Shown here: piece by piece, positions 7,866 through 14,878 of the stretch
How the letters are laid out: the number at the start of each line of letters is the position of its first letter
Numbering within the stretch: position 1 is the stretch's first letter
Source of the DNA: Longimicrobiales bacterium
Lineage (GTDB): Bacteria > Gemmatimonadota > Gemmatimonadetes > Longimicrobiales > Gaopeijiaceae
Reading direction: 5' to 3'
Assembly (NCBI GenBank): GCA_951828585.1
Contig: OX639991.1
Coordinates: 372,001 to 436,000 of the forward strand
Length of the DNA: 64,000 nucleotides
Made by a program: the position numbers and the translations under genes
Notes under the pieces: generated by a model
Database searches by the model: none
Told to the model about the DNA's origin: nothing
Seen by the model: only the letters and a program-made list of their open reading frames with translations

Positions 7866-9235
7866 ATTGAGCCCCTTTCCGACCGCCTGCTGGCCTACAT
7901 CGGCGGCCTGACGATCTCGCAGGGCGAGGGCGTGGGGAAACCCCTTCAGGTGATGCCATGGGAGGCCGATTTCGTGCGCGGGGCGTGTCCAGGTGGCGGC
8001 GCTGACGGTGGCGAGGGGCAACGGGAAGACAGCGTTTTGCGCGGCCATCGGGGCGGCGGCCAGTTCTCAACCAGGCACGCGTGCTGAACGATCACGTCCG
8101 GGCGTTCCTGGAGGCGAAGCACGGCAAGCTGACGAAGGCGAACGGCTGGCGGTCGGTGGACAGTCCGAACCTGGTACTCACCGCGAACCTGGACACCGGC
8201 GCCGACTCCGGGCCATTGCCAGCAATCCGGCCCGAGCTCATGGCCTCGCGCCGTCGCTGGTGTTGGTGGATGAGCCCGCGCAGCATCCCCGGTCGGTTCG
8301 CGACCGGCTGGTGGGCCGCGCTGGCGACCTCGCTCGGGAAGATGCCGGGCAGCCGCGCGATCGTGCTTGGGACGAAGCCGGTCGCCGGGGCCGGTCACTA
8401 CTTCACCGAGATGCTGGAGGGCGGGGCCGACTACTTGCAGGTGCATGACGCGCCCGCCGACGCCGACCCCCAGGACGAGGCCGCTTGGCTGGCCGCCAAT
8501 CCGTCCCTGCCCCTACTTCCCGGCGCTCAGGGCGACGATCGCGCGGGAGGCGAGGCGAGCGGCGGCGAATGGCGAACTACTCCTGGCGTTCCGGGCGCTA
8601 CGGTTGAACGCCGGCGTCCCCGACGTGGACTCCTCCGAACTGGCGAGCGCCGCCGCGTTCCAACGGTGCATCGGCGCTGGACGTGATCGCGGCCTTCCCG
8701 GCGGTGCCGGACCTGGCCGAGCGGGGCCGCAAGGATGGCGTGGGGGACGCCTACGTGCGGATGCGGGACCGGGGGGAGCTACGGGTCCACCCTGGCCATA
8801 CGGTGAAGCTGGAGGCCTTCCTGCGTGATGCCCTGGAGCGGTTCGGGGTGCCGTGCCTCCTCAACTCCACCTTCGCTTTGGGCACGTCGGCGGCCTCCAG
8901 CGTCCATTAGTATTAGTTCGGCCCGGCGGTGGTAGTCCGCCGCGATCAGGTCCGGCTACAATGACGGAGCCGAGGACGTGTCGCGCTTTCGCCGCGCGGT
9001 GCTGGACCGCCGGGTCGTTGTGGCCCGGTCCCTGCTGCTGGCGACGGCCATCGGCCAGGCGCGGACCGTCTCGAACGCTGGGGGTTTGGAGAAGCTCGCG
9101 AAGGCCAACGAGGGCATCCGCCGCCAGTTGGCCCGCGACGATGCAGCGGCGGCGGCCACCGTGGCGGTTGGGATCGCTGAGCAGAACAGGTCGAAGCTGG
9201 AGCGCCCCCGGATCCGGTGGGCGGTGGCCGGGTGA
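7866..9235 (+). pseudogene. Phage terminase large-subunit relic (multiple frameshifts)
   Basis: Readable pieces occur in order across several frames. They are GLTISQGEGVGKPLQVMPWE (about 7910), AALTVARGNGKTAFCAAIGA (Walker A type, about 8000), VLNDHVRAFLEAKHGKLTKA (about 8080), SLVLVDEPAQHP (Walker B type, about 8250), ALATSLGKMPGSRAIVLGTK (about 8320) and TIAREARRAAANGELLLAF (about 8540). The series ends with VIAAFPAVPDLAERGRKDGV (about 8690) and GYNDGAEDVSRFRRAVLDRR to the stop at 9235. Together they resemble a terminase ATPase plus nuclease of about 450 aa. At least four frame changes are needed. It marks a decayed prophage. Confidence 0.7.
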
Positions 9236-9337
9236 GTATAAGCTTTAGCACTTGTCATAGCATAGCACTGGGATTAGCGGTACATGTACTGCTCCGGCAT
9301 AGGACCGGGGCAAACCCTCAAACAAAGGGAGTATACA

Positions 9338-9598
9338 ATGACTGACCTAAAGACGTTGGAGAACCGCGTCCGTCGGACGGCGAAGCGCTTGGGCTACGAA
9401 AAGGTACGCAAGTCGCGTCGAACCGGCCTGTGGTACCTCTATCACACGCACGGCGCATGGGAGGGGAAGGATCTCACGCTGGACGATGTCTGCCAACTCC
9501 TTGAGGCCGACCTCGACGCGGAGAAGCAGCGCACGGAGGACGCCGCCGAGGACCTGATCCTGACTGGAGCCGAGAGGTACCCCCTCCTGCTGGGCTAG
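9338..9598 (+). CDS. Hypothetical small protein
   Basis: The protein has 86 aa when started at 9338, where an AAAGGGAG ribosome-binding site precedes ATG. It is basic at the N-terminus (RVRRTAKRLGYEKVRKSRRT) and acidic at the C-terminus. The segment GLWYLYHTHGAWEGKDLTLD may be a small beta-rich fold. It lies between a terminase relic and an HNH gene and is followed by a good terminator. The family is unknown. Confidence 0.55.
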   Translation: MTDLKTLENRVRRTAKRLGYEKVRKSRRTGLWYLYHTHGAWEGKDLTLDDVCQLLEADLDAEKQRTEDAAEDLILTGAERYPLLLG

Positions 9599-9620
9599 GT
9601 AACCAGCGAAAATCCAAACA

Positions 9621-9666
9621 GGCCCCGGATCCGGCAATGGTCTGGATCCGGGGCCCTGTTTTGGTT
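9621..9666 (+). terminator. Factor-independent terminator
   Basis: A perfect 12-bp stem, GGCCCCGGATCC (9621-9632) with GGATCCGGGGCC (9644-9655), has an 11-nt loop and is followed by CTGTTTTGGTTT. It ends the gene at 9338-9598. Confidence 0.8.
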
Positions 9667-9696
9667 TGAATCCATTTCAGAAAGGAAAGGTTCAAG

Positions 9697-10002
9697 ATGA
9701 GCCGCCATCACGCGCGGTGGGCGTGGCACCGCGCCTCGAAGGCCGCGAAGGTCCGGGCGGAGATCCGTTGTGAGAAGTGCGGGTGGGCTGGCCGCCTCCA
9801 GACGCACCACAAGCGCCCGAAGTGGAAGGGCGGCGACGATTCGCCCGAGAACCTGATCGTGCTCTGCGGGCGGTGCCACCTGGCCGCCCACCGGAGACTC
9901 GGGGCCTCGAGGCCTCGGGATCCGGGCCCGAAACCGGCCTCGGGGGTGCGGAGGGGGCTGTCTCCGGAGTGGCGCGACCTCGTGGACGAACTCGGTCGCT
10001 GA
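9697..10002 (+). CDS. HNH endonuclease
   Basis: This is a 101-aa small HNH nuclease. A zinc-binding CEKCG at about residue 26, the HHKRPKWKGGDDSPENLIVL core (about residues 38-57) and CGRCH make up the ββα-metal fold with its structural zinc. AGAAAGGAAAGG precedes the ATG. Phage HNH proteins of this size often sit beside terminase genes and help packaging or cos cleavage. The neighbouring terminase relic supports a prophage origin. Confidence 0.85.
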   Translation: MSRHHARWAWHRASKAAKVRAEIRCEKCGWAGRLQTHHKRPKWKGGDDSPENLIVLCGRCHLAAHRRLGASRPRDPGPKPASGVRRGLSPEWRDLVDELGR

Positions 10003-10250
10003 ATCGCTGGCGGCACCGGGGGACGGCGGGGCGAACCCGGCCCGGCCCCCGCCGTTGGGCGTCCGGCCCTCCCGAGTGCGTCAGAGGCGGTTTCTCGCGT
10101 TTTTCGGGCGCGCGGCCACCTCGACAGCCCGAAACCGGGGGATCCGCCCGAAAACGTGGCCGTAGGATCGCCTGTAACGCACGATCTCGACCCCCTGAGG
10201 GGTAGGGTACACCCCCGGATACGTGTACTCTTGGACACTTGCGGGTTAGG
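10003..10250. other. Gene-free stretch between HNH gene and tRNA relics
   Basis: No coding region is evident. A 6-bp inverted repeat GTACAC/GTGTAC (10207-10228) lies next to the broken tRNA-Ser. The sequence CGCACGAT (10179-10186) is complementary to the 5' anticodon stem of that tRNA fragment, but I see no matching T-arm. Confidence 0.3.
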
Positions 10251-10288
10251 TTCCAGTCGTGCGCCTTAAGCCACTCGGCCACCCGTCC
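10251..10288 (-). pseudogene. tRNA-Ser(GGA) 5' half, truncated
   Basis: The minus strand reads GGACGGGTGGCCGAGTGGCT then TAAGGCGCACGACTGGAA. This gives the acceptor 5' strand, the D-arm and the anticodon stem-loop with GGA of a serine tRNA. Sequence after the anticodon loop does not provide the 3' anticodon strand in place, a long variable arm, a T-arm or the acceptor partner CCCGTCC. The gene is broken after the anticodon. Confidence 0.65.
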
Positions 10289-10328
10289 TTGGTTGCCGGC
10301 CCTCGTGGTACCAGCTTCCGGCTTGTAA

Positions 10329-10402
10329 TCGGGGCGCCCGAATTCGAACCGGGCACCTCTGCGACCCGAACGTAGCGCTCTACCGGACTGAGCCACGCCC
10401 CG
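10329..10402 (-). tRNA. tRNA-Pro(CGG)
   Basis: The 74-nt cloverleaf on the minus strand has acceptor CGGGGCG/CGCCCCG with discriminator A. The D-arm is GCTC...GAGC, the anticodon loop is TTCGGGT (anticodon CGG), and the T-arm is CCCGG-TTCGAAT-TCGGG. The anticodon stem has one A-C mismatch. CCA is not encoded. It sits between the tRNA-Ser fragment and the tRNA 3' relic on the same strand. Confidence 0.88.
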
Positions 10403-10457
10403 CGAAACTGACCTTCCCCGTCCTCGGGTCAATGGAGCGAAACGGGGGACTTCTGAG

Positions 10458-10490
10458 CGGAGGCGTAGGGACTCGAACCCGCAAGGTGCC
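10458..10490 (-). repeat. tRNA 3'-end relic, probable attachment site
   Basis: The minus strand reads ...TTGCGGGTTCGAGTCCCT then ACGCCTCCG, a tRNA T-loop and acceptor 3' strand. The T-stem loses pairing on its 5' side, and no tRNA 5' half lies upstream; there the sequence is AT-rich. This is the usual pattern of a tRNA-end att core left by an integrated element. A near copy of the core, TTGCGGATTCGAG, occurs in the same orientation at 14516-14528. Confidence 0.55.
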
Positions 10491-10708
10491 AATATGGCAG
10501 ACTCCCGGGAAACTGCGGTATGATATGTTGAGTGATAATCGACAGATTGAGTGATGTCCTAAAGCGCTTTGTTGCAATGAGTTATATTCGCATGTATGAA
10601 AGAAAATGCAGGTATTGTACATGGCAATCTCCAATGGGATGCCCGGCGCGGCGGTGAAGCTACCACATTCGGAAGATGCGCCGGAGAAGGCGGTCCGGTC
10701 CAGTTTCC
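10491..10708. other. AT-rich foreign-looking spacer
   Basis: About 10500-10640 is clearly AT-richer than anything around it and has no gene I can support. It directly follows the tRNA 3' relic, where the attachment region of an integrated element would be expected. Confidence 0.4.
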
Positions 10709-10963
10709 CTACCTGACCTCGCCCGGCAGACCCGGGCGCGGCGGCGCTCCGAGTACGAAGTCCCGCCGGTAGTACAGCGTGCCGCGCTTCACCGTAAGCT
10801 CCACCGAACGAAGGCTCTCCGGGCCGGCCAGCGGGTCCTGCCGCAGGAACACGATGTTGGCGTGCTTGCCGGGCTCGAGCGTCCCGATCGTTTCCTCCAG
10901 CCCCAGCGCGACGGCGCCGTGATGGGTCGCCGCCGTCAGGACATCCATCATCGTCATGCCCAC
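10709..10963 (-). pseudogene. Amidohydrolase C-terminal fragment
   Basis: The 84 readable residues (MTMMDVLTAATHHGAVALGL then GTLEPGKHANIVFLRQDPLA) are the C-terminal end of an imidazolonepropionase-like amidohydrolase. They include the conserved LEPGKxAxIVxL strand. The metal-binding N-terminal barrel is missing; a stop (TAG) lies a few codons upstream in the same frame near 10975. It is a remnant with no catalytic residues. Confidence 0.7.
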
Positions 10964-10975
10964 CCACTCGTACTA

Positions 10976-11208
10976 GGGAGGGGCGCGCGAGCAGGCGGAG
11001 GCCGAGGCCTGCGACGCGCGCTGGCAGGCCACCGAAGCCGGTCAGGTTCGGTGAGTCGGGCACGGCCGCGCCGGCCGGGGACGAGGCGGTCGGACGCGTC
11101 TAATGCCGGGGAGCCAGGATACTCCCCGTGGCCACACTTCGCGTGTCCCCAGGAGAGGCTGGCGGGGGGCCGTGCCCCCTCTGACCCCCGAAACGGAAAC
11201 GGCGCGCC
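10976..11208. other. Gap before the mobilization genes
   Basis: I see no gene in this stretch. It would be the natural place for the origin of transfer recognised by the MobC/relaxase pair, but no nic motif is recognisable by eye. Confidence 0.25.
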
Positions 11209-11547
11209 GTGAGCGCCGGACGCGCCGTTTGGGTGAAGGTCCGCGCCAGCGAGGCGGAGCGTGCCGAGTGGCACGCCAAGGCGCGCGCCGCTGGCCTCAC
11301 GCTGTCGGATCTGGTGCGCCGGTCGGTGGGCCGGACGCGCACCTGGACGGTGGCGCACGCCGAGGTCGAGCGCGAGCGCACCCGCCAGATCGCGCGGATC
11401 GGGAACAACCTCAACCAGATCGCTCGGTGGGCGAACACCCACCGGGGGTCCATCGAAGGCGTCGAGGTGATCGGCCACCTCATCGCCATCAAGCGGACGG
11501 TCGCGGCGCTGGCTCCCGTCGAGAGTTCGGACGCGGATGCTGGCTAA
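11209..11547 (+). CDS. mobC: MobC-type mobilization accessory protein
   Basis: The 112-aa protein has the MobC-like layout. A ribbon-helix-helix-like N-terminus (VWVKVRASEAERAEWHAKAR) is followed by the family hallmark IARIGNNLNQIARWANTHRG at about residues 61-80. Such proteins bind the origin of transfer and help the relaxase nick it. The start is GTG at 11209. The gene overlaps the relaxase gene by 11 bp, the usual coupling. It indicates a mobilizable plasmid or integrative element. Confidence 0.88.
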   Translation: MSAGRAVWVKVRASEAERAEWHAKARAAGLTLSDLVRRSVGRTRTWTVAHAEVERERTRQIARIGNNLNQIARWANTHRGSIEGVEVIGHLIAIKRTVAALAPVESSDADAG

Positions 11548-12448
11548 GTTCCTGGCCCGCGGAACCAGCTCGGCGCGCGACGCGGCCGACTACCTCCTCG
11601 GGGAGCGGGACGCGGCCGGGAAGCCGCGCGAGGGCGTCGAAGTCCTCCGGGGCGATCCGAACGAAGTGGCCGCCGTGGCCGACTCGCTCGACTTCGAGCA
11701 CAGGTACACGTCCGGCGTGATCGCGTGGGCGCCGGAAGACGAGCCCACCGACGCCGAGATCGAGACGGTCCCGGATGCCTTCGAGGACATAGCGTGGACC
11801 GGGCTCGAACCCGACCGCTACGCCTGGGCGGTCGTGCTGCACCGCGAGCGCGGCGGTGGCGCTCACGTCCACATCCTCGCCGCGCGGTGCGACCTGGAGA
11901 CTGGGCGAAGCCTCAACATCGGGCCTCCGGGATGGCGGAGGACGTTCGATCCGCTCCACGACGCCTTCAACCAGCAGATCGCTCGGTCATCGGACGCAGG
12001 CGAAATAGCTCGCAATGCGGCTGACGGTCGTTGGGATCTGCTTGATTGCGGTCGCGGCCTTGGGTGCGGTCATGGGCCTTCTCACCTCGCGCCGTTTGAG
12101 GCCGAAGACCATCGCACACCTCGGAGCCGTGCGGGATCACGATTGGACGGAGAACCAAGCGCGGCTAAACAGGTACAGACACACGGCTCGGAAGGCGGCC
12201 AAGATGGCTCCGGGATCCGTCCGTCACGTCCCCATTGCGGACCGCCGCCTCGACTCGATGCCTTGGATGGGTGTCCTGGTACAGCTGCTGCTGGATTTGC
12301 GGGAGGCCGAATGGTCGCCGACCGCCCATGGGCTGCACCCGACCGCGTTGCGATCCAAGGGTCTGAGTCCCCGGAGTCAGTCGCCAATCGAAGGAAGCGC
12401 GATGACCGAAAGTTACGTTTCGAAGCTCGAACCAAGCCCGCGTCATGA
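11537..12448 (+). pseudogene. MobA/VirD2-like relaxase, truncated after the catalytic domain
   Basis: Residues 1 to about 153 are a relaxase N-terminal domain. They show MLAKFLARGTSSARDAADYL with the usual early region, then WAVVLHRERGGGAHVHILAA with the paired histidines of motif III, and LETGRSLNI. After FDPLHDAFNQQ (about 11985) the frame stays open to 12448, but the sequence no longer resembles a relaxase and looks like antisense or non-coding DNA. The C-terminal half is therefore missing. The element probably can no longer mobilise itself. Confidence 0.75.
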
Positions 12449-12670
12449 TCGGTATCGGTCGCGACAAAGTCGAATCCAACGACATCTCGCTCGCGCTCAG
12501 CACTCCGCGGTGGCCATGCCATTTGCTCCTAACAACGGGTTGCGCAGGGCGTCTTGGAACGCCATATATGTGCCGCGTTAGCGTGATCCGATCTTTTTCC
12601 GGGCAAGTCGGATCGCGAAGAGACTGAGCCCAATGGGGCTTTAGATCACTGACCCGGTTTCGGAAAGAGG
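11998..12670. other. About 670 bp without a supportable gene
   Basis: Long open frames exist on both strands, but none shows a family, a ribosome-binding site or consistent codon use. One plus-strand frame from 12015 begins with a hydrophobic stretch (GICLIAVAALGAVMGLLTS) that could be a membrane helix; I do not consider this enough to call a gene. Confidence 0.35.
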
Positions 12671-13177
12671 ATGACCATGAGCTTGTCCAGAGTATTTCCA
12701 CAGGCAGCGTTGATTGCCAGCGTTGCCACTCTCCTAGCGTTTTCCGCGTGGCCAGCGCCGATTTCCGCTCAGGGGTGCGGTCGTTGTTACTCTCACGTTC
12801 TGTTTGACTACGAATTCTACAGCTTCAGCGCTTGGGGTAGCCCCCTGCCGACGCACCTCTGTGACAATACGGGCGGCTGTCATGTTTGGCCCCACCCGGG
12901 TCCTTGCGACGACTACCACCTACGTTGTTACCTCGCGGAAGTACCGAGCGCCGAATCCGCAATCGTCGAAGGCAACGCCGTGAATCTGAAGGAAGTCCTT
13001 TCCAGTTCGGACAACTGGGATTTTGCGGCGGCAGACCGTGCCCTCTCATTCACATGCTCGCGTTACACTGTGGCCAGGTACGTGCTCCCGGAAGAGTTGG
13101 CTAGGGTGGCGACGAACCTATCGCCAGGAATAAGAGCTGACGCACAGCAAACCGGCGCGGAACCTCGACGAGACTGA
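12671..13177 (+). CDS. Secreted Cys-rich protein, unknown family
   Basis: The 168-aa protein has a signal peptide (residues 1-34, cleavage after PISA-Q). The mature part has cysteines at 36, 39, 64, 70, 79 and 86 and near residue 129. The clusters are GCGRCYSH, LCDNTGGCHVW and PGPCDDYHLRC, with several histidines nearby, so disulfides or metal binding are possible. AGAGG precedes the ATG; a second ATG two codons later is an alternative. The gene is 12 bp upstream of a beta-propeller gene and is probably in its operon. Both lie inside a decayed mobilizable element. The function is unknown. Confidence 0.7.
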   Translation: MTMSLSRVFPQAALIASVATLLAFSAWPAPISAQGCGRCYSHVLFDYEFYSFSAWGSPLPTHLCDNTGGCHVWPHPGPCDDYHLRCYLAEVPSAESAIVEGNAVNLKEVLSSSDNWDFAAADRALSFTCSRYTVARYVLPEELARVATNLSPGIRADAQQTGAEPRRD

Positions 13178-13189
13178 AGATTACCGAGC

Positions 13190-14383
13190 ATGAACTCAGC
13201 AACGGACGTTCCATTGGTGTCCTCTCTGCCGACTGCGGCTACGACTACTGGCGCGGCAGGGAGGGCACCGTGCCTAGCCGGCGCGGCCCTGTTGTCACTA
13301 GCGTCGGTGTTCGGCTCAGGAGTTGCCCAGGAAGTAGTTGAGATTGGCGATCGGATCACCTGTCCCAGTTGCGTGATCGAAGTAGGAACGCCCATAACTC
13401 TCGCTGCCCCGACGCAGCATGTGTATTTCACGAGTCTTCCGCCCCCTATTCTCGCGCGCGACCGCGAGGGCAACTACATCGTAGCTCGCGTCGGCGGGGA
13501 CGCGGTGGTCGCCGTGTTCGGACCGGACGGCAGGTTTAGGTCATCGTATGGAAGGTTAGGCGAGGGTCCGGAAGAGTTCGCCGCCGTTCCGATGGGGATA
13601 GCAGTCGGAGAGAGAGACGTTATATACGCGATTGATCCACAGCATCTCCACACGCTCGCCCCCCAAGCCGAGCGCGGCCTAGATAAAGTCCAGGTGCCTG
13701 TCTTTGCAAATGCCGCCGTGGTCTTGGAGAGCGGAATCGCGGTTCAGGCCACGCTCCGCACAGAGGCCGGAATTACGACCGTTCAGATTCTTCAGCCAGA
13801 CGGGACAATTCAGGCAAGCATTGGAATCGCTGAGACAAAGGACGAGGCGGATCCGCAGTCGGAATCTATCAGCCTGCCGCGCGTCCTGGGGAGATCGAAC
13901 GATGGCGCTGATGTCTGGATTGGACCCTTAGACCGCTACCAGATCATCCGCTTGGGTCCTGACGGAGGAGAACAGACTCGCATCGAAAGGGTTTCCGAGT
14001 GGTTTCAACCTTACTCCAACACACCAGGGGCACCGTTTCGCGCGCCTGCGGGACCGAGGCTAGGGGGCATCCATCAGGATGCGGAAGGGCTGCTCTGGAC
14101 TGCAATCAGTCGGGCTCCTCATGACTTCTCGCCCGCTAGTGAAACCCCGTCTGGTGTCGAGGGACCGCGCCTGGGTCCGTTCATTGACATGAATCGGTTC
14201 CTGCACGTCACAGTGGAGGTACTTGATCCGGTAACAGGGGAACTGATTGCGCGCCATGCCTTCGACGAGTTTGTCCGGTTCGTCAGCACGCCAGATGACG
14301 ATGTCCTAGTATACTCGCTTCATCCGGATTCGCTTGGCAATATCGACTGCGTCATCAGGCCCTTGAAGCTCCAGCGGCCGTAG
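13190..14383 (+). CDS. 6-bladed beta-propeller-like exported protein
   Basis: The 397-aa protein has an N-terminal hydrophobic export segment (about residues 26-46, ending SGVAQ). Next comes a GDRITCPSC motif and then repeated blade strands such as ILARDREGNYIVARVGGDAV, VFGPDGRFRSSYGRLGEGPE, WIGPLDRYQIIRLGPDG and VEVLDPVTGELIARHAF. This resembles the NHL/6-bladed propeller proteins common in Gemmatimonadota and Bacteroidota. It probably works in the periplasm or outside the cell. It shares an operon with the Cys-rich protein just upstream. No enzyme residues are visible. Confidence 0.72.
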   Translation: MNSATDVPLVSSLPTAATTTGAAGRAPCLAGAALLSLASVFGSGVAQEVVEIGDRITCPSCVIEVGTPITLAAPTQHVYFTSLPPPILARDREGNYIVARVGGDAVVAVFGPDGRFRSSYGRLGEGPEEFAAVPMGIAVGERDVIYAIDPQHLHTLAPQAERGLDKVQVPVFANAAVVLESGIAVQATLRTEAGITTVQILQPDGTIQASIGIAETKDEADPQSESISLPRVLGRSNDGADVWIGPLDRYQIIRLGPDGGEQTRIERVSEWFQPYSNTPGAPFRAPAGPRLGGIHQDAEGLLWTAISRAPHDFSPASETPSGVEGPRLGPFIDMNRFLHVTVEVLDPVTGELIARHAFDEFVRFVSTPDDDVLVYSLHPDSLGNIDCVIRPLKLQRP

Positions 14384-14515
14384 CTGGGTTGGGATTCCCG
14401 TGCTGACCCATCTTCGTGATCCGCCCCCAGCCGCTGGCGGCCATTCTGTCGAAGGGTAGCTATGGACCTCCTCGGAGTCCGGCTCCGGCCGGCGGGGCCG
14501 AATACGGTAAGGAGC

Positions 14516-14528
14516 CTCGAATCCGCAA
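14516..14528 (-). repeat. Possible second att-like copy
   Basis: The minus strand reads TTGCGGATTCGAG, 12 of 13 identical to TTGCGGGTTCGAG at 10472-10484 and in the same orientation. Direct repeats of a tRNA T-loop core on both sides of mobilization genes fit an integrated element of about 4 kb. Confidence 0.35.
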
Positions 14529-14559
14529 CACACGACCTTCCGGGAGAGGGTAGGTGATG

Positions 14560-14583
14560 TCTAGTCCCAAAACAAGGACATTC
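14560..14583 (+). mobile_element. Solitary IS1380-type end
   Basis: CTAGTCCCAAAACAAGGACA followed by TTC matches the left end of the IS1380-family element at 730-750 (CTAG then GCCCAAAACAAGGACGTTC) with two differences. No other part of the element is present. It abuts, and changes the last codons of, the integrase fragment. Confidence 0.65.
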
Positions 14584-14815
14584 CATGAGCCGCCGCCGAC
14601 GCTCGAACAGGTACGTGCGTCGGTACGCCGCCTCTACTTGGTTGCGAACCACATGGGCCAACGCCGCCTCGGCAACCTCGCGGGGGTGATCGGTCTCGTC
14701 GGCGGCCCAGTCCCGGAACGATGACCGGAAGCCGTGGGGCACGGCCCCGAGCCTCTTGAGCAGAAAGACAAGTGTATCCGAAAGCCGAACGACATCAAGC
14801 AGAACCCCCCTTCGG
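14584..14815 (-). pseudogene. Tyrosine recombinase (P4-type integrase) C-terminal fragment
   Basis: The minus strand encodes LSDTLVFLLKRLGAVPHGFR then SSFRDWAADETDHPREVAEA and AYRRTYLFERRRRLM. HGFRSSFRDWA holds the catalytic His-x-x-Arg of box II, and AYRRTYLFERRR holds the tyrosine nucleophile region (Y of AYRRT). All earlier parts are gone and the extreme end is replaced by an IS1380-type terminus. P4-type integrases insert at tRNA 3' ends, which agrees with the relic at 10458. Confidence 0.75.
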
Positions 14816-14826
14816 TCCCCCTGAAT

Positions 14827-14878
14827 CTACTCGGAAGGCAACTCTGAATAGACCTCTTCAGACCTCACTTCCGAGTAG
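14827..14878. terminator. Large hairpin at the GH3 3' end
   Basis: CTACTCGGAAG (14827-14837) pairs perfectly with CTTCCGAGTAG (14868-14878), and TCTGAA (14843-14848) pairs with TTCAGA (14857-14862) inside it. The GH3 stop codon (14858-14860) lies within the hairpin. No T-run follows, so it may be an mRNA-end stabiliser or a repeat-borne structure and not a true terminator. Confidence 0.5.

Noticed and set aside
10021-10060. Possible 3' end of the tRNA-Ser (GGTTCGCC-like text on the minus strand)
   Set aside because: The T-loop is not canonical and the acceptor does not pair with the 5' fragment.
10187-10250. Group I intron in the tRNA-Ser anticodon loop
   Set aside because: The interval between the anticodon half and the matching 3' strand is only 64 nt, and no T-arm or acceptor partner follows.
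9692-10492. Open frame on the minus strand through the tRNA region
   Set aside because: It reads through tRNA genes and the antisense of the HNH gene; GRVAEWLKAHDW-like text is the usual false translation of tRNA-Ser.
12015-12581. Plus-strand frame of 188 aa beginning with a hydrophobic stretch
   Set aside because: No ribosome-binding site, no family, and competing frames on both strands; only the first 20 residues look protein-like.
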